Below are positions 50,724 to 59,203 of a stretch of 64,000 bases of DNA, piece after piece (position 1 is the first letter of the stretch; every line of letters starts with the position of its first letter). This stretch comes from JANLYC01 sp963815445 (GTDB lineage: Bacteria; Actinomycetota; Actinomycetes; Propionibacteriales; Nocardioidaceae). The notes below the pieces were generated by a model that worked only from the letters and a program-made list of their open reading frames with translations, had not been told where the DNA came from and did not search any database. The DNA lies in contig CAWFGV010000008.1 of the NCBI GenBank assembly GCA_963815445.1, positions 78,272-142,271 on the forward strand, in the 5' to 3' direction. Position numbers and translations under genes: made by a program.

Positions 50724-52448
50724 TCAGGCAGCCAACTGCTCCAGCACGCGCAACGCCCGCTCCAACAACCCGTCAAGGCGGCTCTTCGCGGCACGATCGA
50801 TCGCGCTTCTTGCCACCGCGTCCGCGCGTTCCGTGTCGCCGGCCGCCAGTGCTGCCTCTGCCTCGGCGACGAGGATGTCGACCACGACCCAGCTGTAGGA
50901 GTCGGTGACCCGGCGACACATCGTGCCGGCGTTGGCCATCCATTCCAGCGCCGCCTCGTGATGATGTTCGGCCTGGTGCGTCAGACCGACACTCTTCGCC
51001 GTGACCCCCTCCCAGCACGGGTCCTTCAGCTGTCGGGCCAGTGCGAACGAAGCCTCAGCGTCGACGCGGACGGCTTGCGGATCGTCGCCGTTGGCGAGCC
51101 TGGCGTGCGCGAGCCAGGCATCGGGCCATGGCCGGAACGCCGTCCAGTGCTCGCGGTCGGCCAACGCACGGGAGTCGCGGGCCCAGGAGATGGCCTCGTC
51201 GAGTCGACCCTGGACGAACAAGGTCCGAGCTCCCAGCCCCAGGCTGAACACTTCGCGTCGTACCGCACCCGCGTGGCGGCTCAGCTCGACTGCCTCGGCA
51301 AAGCGATCAGCACCGGCCTGGAGCTTGCCCCCGTCGCTCAGGTTCATCGCCTCGAACGCAGCCACCGCCGCAGCCAGGTGCGGATCGTCCACGGCCAGCT
51401 CGCCTGCCGCCTGCAAGTACTGCTCGGCACTCGAACGACGGCCGGCGAGAACGTCCACGTAGCCGAGCTCCGCGAGCGCCTTTGCCGCCGTCCTCTGCAT
51501 CCCCGCGGCAGTCGCCAGCTCGACCGCCGCCCCGAGCATCACCGATCCTTCGTCGTCGTAACCCCGGACGCTGTGCACGAGAGCGGTCCCGAGCTCCAGG
51601 AGGCAGCGACTGAGCACCGCATCGTCAGCGGACTTCTCGGCTGCTGCGGTCGCCGATCGGAGGCACTCGATTCCTGCCTCGGAGGCGCCTGCTGACAGGG
51701 CTGACAGACCCGCCTCGCAGAGCGACTCTGCGGTCACCTTCGCCGACACGCCCGGCACGGGCGCGGCCACGGCCGGTCTCGCCGCGGCGCGGATCGCCGG
51801 GACCGCGTCGACACCAAACTCTTCGACGAACATCGCCTCACTGGTCCGAGCCTGACGTGCGGCAGCGGCTTCGTCGCCTGACGCCGCGAGTGCCTTGACC
51901 AGCAGGACGTGCGGACCTTCGTCCCACGGCGCCCGGCGCACCATCGCACCCGCGAGCATCACGGCCCGGTCGAACGCACGACTCGACAGGGAACGCAACG
52001 TCGCCTGACGCAGCGACGACAAGATCTCGGCATCGACGCGCTGACGTTCGATGAGCAACCATGACTCGAAGCCCGGCGAACCCTTCACCTCGATGCCTTC
52101 GAGGAACTGGCCCTCGGGGATCGCTTCCGCAACTGCGCCGGCCGCGACCTCGTGCACGTCGACGCTCGCCGCGTTGGGTGGTGGCATCGTCAGCGGATTG
52201 CCCTCGAATGCGCCCGTCAGTCGGGAGCGCCGCCGGAGCTCGGCCAAGCTCCACCGCAGCGCACCCAGCGGGTCGTCAGCCTCGCTGAAGAGCTCTGCAA
52301 CGAGGACTTCACGGGCCACCGGATCCGACGAGCGCACCAACCGGCCCAACACAGCCCACGTCTTGTGGCCCCGGGGACCAGGGATGGGCTGACCGTCAGA
52401 CTCGAAGCCGGGCTTCCCGATCAGGCGGATGTGCAGCACGTCGCTCAA
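50724..52448 (-). CDS. BTAD-domain / SARP-like protein with TPR repeats
   Basis: 574 residues. The first ~100 residues resemble the winged-helix half of SARP regulators (RLIGKPGFESDGQPIPGPRGHKTWAVLGRLV, ALRWSLAELRRRS). Residues ~105-240 form a bacterial transcriptional activation domain, and the remainder is a run of TPR-like helices. There is no nucleotide-binding domain. A TTG start is the only in-frame choice close to the upstream gene and has no clear ribosome site; a nearby GTG three codons on is possible. Targets unknown. Confidence 0.72.
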   Translation of the reverse strand: MSDVLHIRLIGKPGFESDGQPIPGPRGHKTWAVLGRLVRSSDPVAREVLVAELFSEADDPLGALRWSLAELRRRSRLTGAFEGNPLTMPPPNAASVDVHEVAAGAVAEAIPEGQFLEGIEVKGSPGFESWLLIERQRVDAEILSSLRQATLRSLSSRAFDRAVMLAGAMVRRAPWDEGPHVLLVKALAASGDEAAAARQARTSEAMFVEEFGVDAVPAIRAAARPAVAAPVPGVSAKVTAESLCEAGLSALSAGASEAGIECLRSATAAAEKSADDAVLSRCLLELGTALVHSVRGYDDEGSVMLGAAVELATAAGMQRTAAKALAELGYVDVLAGRRSSAEQYLQAAGELAVDDPHLAAAVAAFEAMNLSDGGKLQAGADRFAEAVELSRHAGAVRREVFSLGLGARTLFVQGRLDEAISWARDSRALADREHWTAFRPWPDAWLAHARLANGDDPQAVRVDAEASFALARQLKDPCWEGVTAKSVGLTHQAEHHHEAALEWMANAGTMCRRVTDSYSWVVVDILVAEAEAALAAGDTERADAVARSAIDRAAKSRLDGLLERALRVLEQLAA

Positions 52449-52457
52449 TGTACTGAG

Positions 52458-52757
52458 TCAGCCGGCGTGAACGGGTTCGCAGGAACCGCGCAGGCGCTGA
52501 AGCAGCTGCTGCTGGTCGCTGGTGGTCAGTGCGCCGAGCACTGCCCCGTGCACGATGCCGAAGGCGCGCAACCGGGCCACCTCAGCGCCCTCCCAGTCGG
52601 CCAGCGCCACTGCCGCGCCCGGGCACACGTCCCGTGCCGCCGCGGCCAACGCGTCGAGGATCCAGAGTTCGGTGGCCGTGCCACCTTCGGCGATGTCGTA
52701 GGCGACCCGGTTGAGCATCGTCGCGAGTTCAGCAGCTGTGGTGTCGTAGGTGTTCAT
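52458..52757 (-). CDS. small conserved-looking protein of unknown function, coupled to the BTAD gene
   Basis: 99-residue, mostly helical protein with two cysteines (ARDVCPGAAVALAD and GSCEPVHAG near the end). I do not recognise a family. It ends nine bases before the BTAD/SARP-like gene on the same strand, so it may be a partner or a sensor for it. A ~100-base gap separates it from the ABC permease gene upstream. Confidence 0.6.
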   Translation of the reverse strand: MNTYDTTAAELATMLNRVAYDIAEGGTATELWILDALAAAARDVCPGAAVALADWEGAEVARLRAFGIVHGAVLGALTTSDQQQLLQRLRGSCEPVHAG

Positions 52758-52859
52758 GATGCGAGCCTCCGCCGCGCCCGTGTGACGAAACGGGTGACGC
52801 TGAGCCCCTTCTGGAGACTTCCGGTCCCGCGCGGCTCAGCCGACTCGATCCGAGGTGCT

Positions 52860-53597
52860 TCAGGCGGTACGACGTTTCAACGTGACGGCACCGAGAGCGA
52901 GCGCGGCCACGATGAAACCGACGATGACGAGCAGGTCGACCCCGAAGCGGGCAGTGAGGTCCGCTGAGTTCTGCAGGCGCTGCATCGCGTCGACCGCATA
53001 GCTCAGGGGTAGCAGGTCCGAGACCACGTGCAAGACGCCGGGCAGGTCGGCGCGGTCCACGAAGAGCCCGCACAGCAAGATCTGCGGGATCACCATGGCA
53101 GGCATGAATTGCACCGCCTGGAACTCGGTCTCGGCGAACGCCGACACGAACAACCCCAGCGCCGTACCGAGGACCGCGTCGATGACCGCGACCACGGCCA
53201 GCGCCCATACCGGACCGGCGACGTCGAGTCCGAGCAGGCCCACCGTCAACGAGACGGCAAGCAACGCCTGCGCGAGCGCCGCAAAGCCAAAAGCGACCGC
53301 GTAACCGAGCAGCAGGTCGAGCTTGCCCATCGGCATCGAGAGCAACCTCTCCAGCGTGCCCGACGAGCGCTCGCGCAACGTCGTCACCGAGGTCACGAGG
53401 AACATCACCGTGAAGGGGAACATCGCCAGCAGCGGTGGACCGGACCGGTTGAACGCGACGACGTTGCGGTCGAACATCCACCACAACAGCGTCAGCAGGA
53501 AGCAAGGAACCACGAGCATGAGCGCGATCGTGCGCGGGTCGCGACGAAGTTGTCTGAGGACGCGGGCGGCGACGGCCGCGGTGATCCGTGGGTTCAC
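52860..53597 (-). CDS. ABC-2 type transporter permease
   Basis: 245-residue permease with six hydrophobic helices and the ABC-2 signature TLRERSSGTLERLLSMPMGKLDLLLGYAV near the middle. It pairs with the ATPase gene that overlaps it by four bases. Exported substrate unknown; drug or antibiotic exporters of this build are common. Position next to a BTAD-type regulator suggests a controlled exporter. Confidence 0.88.
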   Translation of the reverse strand: MNPRITAAVAARVLRQLRRDPRTIALMLVVPCFLLTLLWWMFDRNVVAFNRSGPPLLAMFPFTVMFLVTSVTTLRERSSGTLERLLSMPMGKLDLLLGYAVAFGFAALAQALLAVSLTVGLLGLDVAGPVWALAVVAVIDAVLGTALGLFVSAFAETEFQAVQFMPAMVIPQILLCGLFVDRADLPGVLHVVSDLLPLSYAVDAMQRLQNSADLTARFGVDLLVIVGFIVAALALGAVTLKRRTA

Positions 53598-54325
53598 GGC
53601 GATGGCTTCCCTACGAGGGAGAGGAACGCCGCCTCGACACTCCTGGCGCCCGTCCGGCTCAGCAGCTGGTCCACGGAGTCGTCCGCGATGAGCTCCCCGG
53701 CCCGCATCAAGAGCAGTCGGTCACAACGCTCGGCCTCATCCATCACGTGGCTGGACACGATGATGGAGGTCCCTGCAGCGGCGAGCTCAGCGAACATCGA
53801 CCAGAGCTGGTTGCGCAGCACCGGGTCGAGGCCGACCGTGGGTTCGTCGAGAACCAGGAGGTCGGGCTTGCTCAGCAGCGCGACCGCCAGCGACACGCGC
53901 GACTGCTCGCCGCCCGACAGTCGCGCCACCACGTCGTCGACGTGCTCGCCCAGCCCGACGGCGGCGACCACCTCGCTGGCTCCGGCCCGATCGACACCGA
54001 GCACCGCGGCGAAGAACGCGAGATTCTCGTGCACCGTGAGGTCGGCGTAGACGCTCGGTGCCTGCGTGACGTAACCGACCCGCCTGCGCAGACCCGGGCT
54101 GCCGGCCGCCTCGCCGAGCACCGTGACTGTGCCGGACCGGATGACCTGTGCGCCGACGATCGACCTCATCAGGGTCGTCTTGCCGCAACCTGAGGGACCG
54201 AGCAGCCCGGTGATCTGGCCGGTTGGCACGGAAGTCGTGAGGGCAGGGATCACCTCACGGTTGCCGCGTACGACGCGCAGGTCGGCGATCGTGATGGCAG
54301 CGGAGGTCGAGATCATGCGCTCCAT
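53594..54325 (-). CDS. ABC transporter ATP-binding protein
   Basis: 243-residue ATPase. Walker A is LLGPSGCGKTTLMRS, the signature VARLSGGEQSRVSLAVAL, Walker B LLVLDEPTVGLDP and the His switch ISSHVMDEAERCDRLLL. An ATG three codons on, preceded by GGAG, is an equally possible start. It forms a two-gene ABC exporter with the downstream permease. Confidence 0.92.
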   Translation of the reverse strand: MERMISTSAAITIADLRVVRGNREVIPALTTSVPTGQITGLLGPSGCGKTTLMRSIVGAQVIRSGTVTVLGEAAGSPGLRRRVGYVTQAPSVYADLTVHENLAFFAAVLGVDRAGASEVVAAVGLGEHVDDVVARLSGGEQSRVSLAVALLSKPDLLVLDEPTVGLDPVLRNQLWSMFAELAAAGTSIIVSSHVMDEAERCDRLLLMRAGELIADDSVDQLLSRTGARSVEAAFLSLVGKPSP

Positions 54326-54370
54326 GATTGGCCGAACCGGCGGTGAAGGCCAGCCCCACCGACAGCCGCG

Positions 54371-55285
54371 TCAGTGGCCACGTCGCCGCCGCGTTCCGGC
54401 AACCCCGCCGACAGGGGGCCGCTCCTTCCTGGTCTCGGCGAAAGCCGGGTCTACAGCAGCGAAGTGCAGCCGCGTGAAGGCCAACGACTCGGCCAGGTCG
54501 GCCTGCCGCGCCGCGCGGCTGTGAGCCTTGCGCGTGTTGATCTCGACGACGACGCTGCCGGCGTAGCCCTGACCGGCGAGGAGCTCGAGGAGCTCTGCGC
54601 ACGGCTGCGTGCCGTGGCCAGGGATCAGATGCTCATCCTTGGCAGAGCCGCTCCCGTCGGCCAGGTGGATGTGGCGAAGCCGCGGTCCGAGCTCGGTGAC
54701 CATCTGGATCGGGTCGCTGCCAGACGTGGAGCAGTGGGACAGGTCGATGGTGACGTGCGCGTAGGGCTGGTCGACCGGGTTCCACCCCGGGACGTAGGCC
54801 TGGAGCTCTCGTTTGGAGGCGCGCCAGGGGTACATGTTCTCGACCGCGACGGCGACGCCGGTGCCGCTCTCGAGGCGCGCCACCCCCTCGACGAAGCCGC
54901 GTGCGTAGTCGCGCTGCCAGCGGAACGGCGGATGGACCACGACGGTGTCCGCGCCCAGCGCCGCCGCCATCGAGGTGCTCCGCTGCAGCTTGTCCCAGGG
55001 ATCGGTGCCCCACACGCGCTGGGTGATGAGCAGGCAAGGGGCGTGTACGGCGCAGACCGGGATCTGGTGGTAGTCGACGAGGTGCCTGATGGCGTCGACG
55101 TCCTGGCTGACGGGATCGATCCCCACCATGACCTCGACCGCGTCGTAGCCGAGCCGGGCCGCCAGCTCGAACGCGCTGGCTGTCGACTCGGGGTAAACCG
55201 ACGCTGACGACAACGCCACCCGGGCGGCCGGCACCTGGACCGGGCTGGCCTGGCGCTGGCGCCGTCGGCGGGTGTCGTTGCTCAC
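54371..55285 (-). CDS. sugar phosphate isomerase/epimerase-family TIM-barrel protein
   Basis: 304 residues. Xylose-isomerase-like barrel with metal-binding segments AVEVMVGIDP, VCAVHAPCLL, VVHPPFRW, AVENMYPW, TIDLSHCSTSG, RHIHLADGSG and VVEIN. A basic N-terminal extension (TRRRRQRQ) and C-terminal basic tail flank it. It corresponds to the gene next to the Ppx/GppA phosphatase in mycobacteria (Rv0498, from memory). The substrate is unknown. GTG start. Confidence 0.82.
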   Translation of the reverse strand: MSNDTRRRRQRQASPVQVPAARVALSSASVYPESTASAFELAARLGYDAVEVMVGIDPVSQDVDAIRHLVDYHQIPVCAVHAPCLLITQRVWGTDPWDKLQRSTSMAAALGADTVVVHPPFRWQRDYARGFVEGVARLESGTGVAVAVENMYPWRASKRELQAYVPGWNPVDQPYAHVTIDLSHCSTSGSDPIQMVTELGPRLRHIHLADGSGSAKDEHLIPGHGTQPCAELLELLAGQGYAGSVVVEINTRKAHSRAARQADLAESLAFTRLHFAAVDPAFAETRKERPPVGGVAGTRRRRGH

Positions 55286-55351
55286 CCGATCAGCCTAGGG
55301 GCGAGCACTCGACGGGACGGCCGACGGCCGCCACCGGAGCCAACGCCCGTC

Positions 55352-56275
55352 TCACAGGGCGTCGAGCTTCTGCAGGATCACGCCTTCACGCAGCGCCCAG
55401 GGACAGATCTGCAGCTTCTCGATCTTGAACAGGTCCATGACCGCCTCAGCAACCAGGCCACCCGCCACGAGCTGATGTGCCCGGGCCGCCGAGACGCCCG
55501 GCAGCTCAGCCCGCTCGGCACTGGTCATACCGGCGATCTTGGGCAGCCACTTGTCCAGGTCGGACCGGGTGAGCATCCGGCGGACGAACGGGCCATCCTC
55601 GCTCGGCGCCGCGCCGCAGACACGAGCCAGCGACCGGAAGGTCTTCGAGGTGGCCACGGTGTGGTCGCCGACGCCTGCGCGCAGCAGCGGTCCGGCGTCC
55701 TGAGCCATCTGCGTCCGGATATGTCTGCGGAGCGCTCTGATCTGCTCAGGCTCCGGTACGTCGTCGGGCAGCCAGCCCCGGGTCAGCCGACCGGCCCCCA
55801 GCTCCAGCGACTGGCACACGTCCGGCCGCTCGTCGTCGCCGGCCGCGATCTCGAGCGAACCGCCGCCGATGTCGAAGACCGCCAGCCGACCGGAGGACCA
55901 GCCGAACCATCGCCGCACCGCCAGGAACGTCAACCTGGCTTCGTCCTCACCGGCGAGCACCACGAGGTCGACACCGGTCGCCTCCTGGACGCGCGCGATC
56001 ACCTTGTCGGTGTTACTGGCCTCCCGGATCGCGGAGGTCGCAAACGCCATGACCGACTCGCACCCCTGGTCCTCGGCCTCCTGGAGCGCGACCTTGATGA
56101 ACGAGATCAAGGAGTCGACGCCTTCATCCGACAGCGCACCTGTCGCAGTGAGGTGCTCGGCCAGCCGCAACGCCTGTTTGGTGGACGAGGCCGGCAACGG
56201 CGGCGCACCGCGATGGGCGTCGACCACGAGCAGGTGCGCGGTGTTGGAACCTACGTCCAGCACTCCTTCTCTCAT
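55352..56275 (-). CDS. Ppx/GppA family phosphatase
   Basis: 307-residue actin-fold phosphatase of the exopolyphosphatase/guanosine-pentaphosphatase family. Phosphate loops VLDVGSNTAHLLVVDAH and FDIGGGSLEIAAGDDE are intact, and FATSAIREASN is the family helix. It is the short form with no HD or C-terminal domain, as in mycobacterial Rv0496. It may act on polyphosphate or pppGpp. The ATG giving MREGVLDVG is chosen over long low-complexity extensions. Confidence 0.88.
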   Translation of the reverse strand: MREGVLDVGSNTAHLLVVDAHRGAPPLPASSTKQALRLAEHLTATGALSDEGVDSLISFIKVALQEAEDQGCESVMAFATSAIREASNTDKVIARVQEATGVDLVVLAGEDEARLTFLAVRRWFGWSSGRLAVFDIGGGSLEIAAGDDERPDVCQSLELGAGRLTRGWLPDDVPEPEQIRALRRHIRTQMAQDAGPLLRAGVGDHTVATSKTFRSLARVCGAAPSEDGPFVRRMLTRSDLDKWLPKIAGMTSAERAELPGVSAARAHQLVAGGLVAEAVMDLFKIEKLQICPWALREGVILQKLDAL

Positions 56276-56341
56276 AGGTCGAAGGCTAACGCCCGGCGAG
56301 GCCCCGCGGCGGTGTTCGCGGCGGCGACCTAGGGTGGACGC

Positions 56342-57145
56342 GTGCCTGAGGTTTCCCCCGACTTCCCCCGCGCGTTCGTCGAGTTCGACGACCCGAGCGA
56401 CGAGTCCCAACGTTTCAAGGTCGATCTCACGTGGCTGACGTCCCGGTGGAGCTGCATCTTCGGCGCGGGGTGCCAAGGGATCTATGCCGACCGCCCGGAC
56501 GACGGCTGCTGCACGCTGGGGGCGCACTTCTCGGACAAGGCCGACGAGAAGCGCACCCGCCAGTTCGTCAAGCTTCTCGGTCCTGAGGACTGGCAGTTCC
56601 GCGACGTCGGCACCCAGCACAAGAACGCCTGGATCGAGACCGACGAGGACGGTGAGCGCAAAACCGCCGTCCACGACGGCGGCTGCATCTTCCTCAACCG
56701 GCCGGGGTTCGCCGGCGGTGCGGGCTGCGCCCTGCACGGGTGGGCGTTGCGCAACGACCGCCACCCGCTCGAGACCAAACCCAACGTGTGCTGGCAGCTG
56801 CCGATCCGTCGACTGTTCCGCCAGGTCGAGCGTGGCGACAAGACGTCATACACCGAGGTGACCATCACGGAGTACGACCGCCGCGGGTGGGGCGAGGGCG
56901 GTCACGACCTCGACTGGTACTGCTCCGCCAACACCGAGGCGCACGTCGGCGCCGAGCCCGTCTATGTCAGCAACGGCCCCGAGCTCGTAGAACTGATGGG
57001 TCAGGCGGCGTACGACCTGCTCGTCGGTCACTGCCGCGACTACGAGCGCCGACGCTCGCAGCTCACCTTGCATCCAGCGACGGCAGCAGCCGGCGTGCCG
57101 CCGCCGGGAGCTACCAAGGGGCGCGCCCGCGCGACTCGTCAGTGA
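56342..57145 (+). CDS. cysteine-rich conserved protein divergent from Ppx/GppA
   Basis: 267 residues with clustered cysteines: SCIFGAGCQGIYADRPDDGCCTLGAHF, GGCIFLNRPGFAGGAGCALHGWAL, PNVCWQLP and DWYCSAN. The spacing recalls zinc- or iron-binding YkgJ-like proteins, but I cannot name the fold. It matches the gene that lies divergent to Ppx in mycobacteria (Rv0495c, from memory). GTG start, 66 bases from the divergent phosphatase. The function is unknown; a metal-binding role is inferred. Confidence 0.7.
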   Translation: MPEVSPDFPRAFVEFDDPSDESQRFKVDLTWLTSRWSCIFGAGCQGIYADRPDDGCCTLGAHFSDKADEKRTRQFVKLLGPEDWQFRDVGTQHKNAWIETDEDGERKTAVHDGGCIFLNRPGFAGGAGCALHGWALRNDRHPLETKPNVCWQLPIRRLFRQVERGDKTSYTEVTITEYDRRGWGEGGHDLDWYCSANTEAHVGAEPVYVSNGPELVELMGQAAYDLLVGHCRDYERRRSQLTLHPATAAAGVPPPGATKGRARATRQ

Positions 57146-57194
57146 CCGACGTCGTCCGACCCCGGTTGCCGGCGGCGGATCGACAGCGGCCACA

Positions 57195-57842
57195 ATGATC
57201 CGCATGCATCTCGACCATCTCTCGTTCGCTGTCGGGCCTGACGGCCTCGGCGGCACCACCGAGCGGTTGTCCGAGCTGCTCGGCGAGCCGTTTGTCGACG
57301 GGGGCGTTCATCCACGGTTCGGGACTCGCAACCGCGTGCTTCCCCTCACCGATGGGCAGTACCTCGAAGTCGTCGAGGTGCTCGACCACCCAGCTTCTGA
57401 CAAGGCCCCGTTCGGTCAGGCCGTCCGCGCCAGGTCCGAGGCCGGTGGTGGCTGGCTCGGCTGGGTTGTCGCAGTCGACGACCTCGCGCCGATCGAGAAG
57501 AGACTCGAACGCGAAGCCGTGCCCGGCAACCGGCATCGCCCAGATGGTGTCGAGCTGCGATGGAAGCAGGTCGGGGTCAGGGGCCTTCAGACTGACCCGC
57601 AGCTGCCCTTTTTCGTCCAGTGGGAAAGCCCTGAGGCGCTGCACCCGTCGGTTGGCTGCTCCGGCAAGCTCGCGCTGAGCAAGATCGAGATCGCCGGGGA
57701 CTACCGTCGCGTCGCCGCGTGGCTGGACACACCGGTCGAGCACCGCATCGGCGACTTCGACGTCGAGTGGGTTGCCCCGCACGGTACGCCGGGCATCGTC
57801 GCCGCCACCTTCGCCACGCCCTCCGGCCCGGTCCGGATCTGA
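57195..57842 (+). CDS. VOC-superfamily (glyoxalase-like) protein
   Basis: 215 residues. The first beta-alpha-beta unit opens MIRMHLDHLSFAVGPDGL, and YLEVVEVLDHP gives a metal-ligand glutamate; the fold resembles a Glyoxalase_3-type single polypeptide. A second, degenerate repeat may lie after residue 130 (FFVQWESPEALHP). No close functional family is recognised. It is followed by a methyltransferase gene 29 bases later. Confidence 0.7.
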   Translation: MIRMHLDHLSFAVGPDGLGGTTERLSELLGEPFVDGGVHPRFGTRNRVLPLTDGQYLEVVEVLDHPASDKAPFGQAVRARSEAGGGWLGWVVAVDDLAPIEKRLEREAVPGNRHRPDGVELRWKQVGVRGLQTDPQLPFFVQWESPEALHPSVGCSGKLALSKIEIAGDYRRVAAWLDTPVEHRIGDFDVEWVAPHGTPGIVAATFATPSGPVRI

Positions 57843-57871
57843 CGCGCGGCGGGAAGACCACCCGTGTCGTG

Positions 57872-58591
57872 ATGACCCGGCCCCCGGCCTTCCCGCGCGG
57901 CATCAGCGCTGGCGCCCTCCCGAGTCCGAACATCTGGAACGACCCGGCGACGTACGAGCTCGAGAACCAGGCCGTCGACCCCGACGGCGTCATCGAGCAG
58001 ACCATGACCTCCATCCGCCCGTACACCGGCGCCGTGCTCCTCGACATCGGCTGCGGTACGGGCTTCCACCTCCCACGCTTTGCGTCCGTGGCGGCGCAGG
58101 TGATCGGGGTCGAGCCGCATCCAGCACTCGCCCTTGGCGCGCAACGGCGTACACGCGAGCTGCCGAACGTCGACGTACGGAAGGGCGTGGCGCAGGATCT
58201 GCCCGTCGACCCGTCCAGCATCGACGTCGTGCACGCCCGCTGGACGTACTTCTTCGGGCCCGGCTGCGAACCGGGGTTGCTCGAGATCAACCGTGTGCTC
58301 AGACGAGGAGGCGCTGCTTTCATCATCGACAACGACGCGTCGACGAGCACGTTCGGCCGCTGGTTTCGCTGGGCGCACCCCACGTATGACGCGGACGCCG
58401 TCGACGCGTTCTTCGCCCGCCACGGCTGGACCAACCATCGACGCCTGATGCGGTGGTCGTTTCCCGGTCGCAGGGAGCTGGAGGCCGTGGTGGGGATCGA
58501 GTTCCCTCCTGACCTGGCGCAGCGGATCCTGGCTGAACATTCGGGGACCGACGTCGACTACGCGATCGTGGTTCGCGCCAAGCTCCGCTAG
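57872..58591 (+). CDS. class I SAM-dependent methyltransferase
   Basis: 239 residues. The SAM motif is VLLDIGCGTGFHLPRFASV, with the acidic ribose contact in GVEPHPALAL and the post-I strand VVHARWTYFFGPGCEPGLLEI; LRRGGAAFIIDND follows. The ATG after GTGTCGTG gives MTRPPAFPRG; GTG one codon earlier is equally possible. The substrate is not evident; the acceptor could be a small molecule or lipid. Confidence 0.82.
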   Translation: MTRPPAFPRGISAGALPSPNIWNDPATYELENQAVDPDGVIEQTMTSIRPYTGAVLLDIGCGTGFHLPRFASVAAQVIGVEPHPALALGAQRRTRELPNVDVRKGVAQDLPVDPSSIDVVHARWTYFFGPGCEPGLLEINRVLRRGGAAFIIDNDASTSTFGRWFRWAHPTYDADAVDAFFARHGWTNHRRLMRWSFPGRRELEAVVGIEFPPDLAQRILAEHSGTDVDYAIVVRAKLR

Positions 58592-58607
58592 TGCCTCGAG
58601 GCCGGCT

Positions 58608-59024
58608 TCAGGTGTCCGCAGGATCGGCCGACGGCACCGTGTCAGCGTGGCGATGCGCGACCTTCCACTCGCCGCCTTCGCGACGGTAGACCTGCGTCAC
58701 GCGAAGCGTGTAGGCCCGCGGCTCTCCGTTGACGGATGCCTGGGTGTGCTCATAGCCGACGGTGTAAGCCATGTCCCCTACTACGTCAGCAGCCACGACC
58801 TCGTGTGCATAGGACGTGCAATCAGAGAAGGAGTCCTCCAACCGACGGAAGATCTCACCGACCTCCGTCTGACCCGTACCGGACAGCCACGCGCCGAGCA
58901 CCGTGACCGGCTCGTTCGTGGACCAGATTGCGAAACGCGGTGCGACGTCGCCGTTGTGCACGGCTATCTCCGCCTCACGGAGCCGAGTCTCGACCCACGT
59001 CATGAACTCGTCCCGCTCCGGCAC
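58608..59024 (-). CDS. NTF2-like (SnoaL/DUF4440-type) protein
   Basis: 138-residue cone-fold protein. VETRLREAEIAVHNGDVAPRFAIWS and VTVLGAWLSGTGQTEVGEIFRRL form the N-terminal helices, and YTLRVTQVYRREGGEWKVAHRHADTVP gives the C-terminal strands. Members act as small enzymes or stress proteins. GTG start six bases after GGAGG. Convergent with the methyltransferase gene. Confidence 0.8.
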   Translation of the reverse strand: MPERDEFMTWVETRLREAEIAVHNGDVAPRFAIWSTNEPVTVLGAWLSGTGQTEVGEIFRRLEDSFSDCTSYAHEVVAADVVGDMAYTVGYEHTQASVNGEPRAYTLRVTQVYRREGGEWKVAHRHADTVPSADPADT

Positions 59025-59203
59025 AGGTCACCTCCACGGCCGAGCCTGCTCGCTGGCATCTGACGACTGACCCTGACGCTGCCATTGAACATCTCACGTC
59101 AATGCCTCAGGACCGCCCTTGGCCGGACCGGCGTGGGTGCACCTGTCGAGCGCTCGCGGCGTGGCGGCGCGCGTTGTCGGCGCCAGCACCTAGCGTCGTC
59201 CTC
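59025..59203. other. intergenic region between the NTF2-like gene and radA
   Basis: About 180 bases, divergent genes on either side. It should hold both promoters. I see no clear hairpin or known box. Confidence 0.4.
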
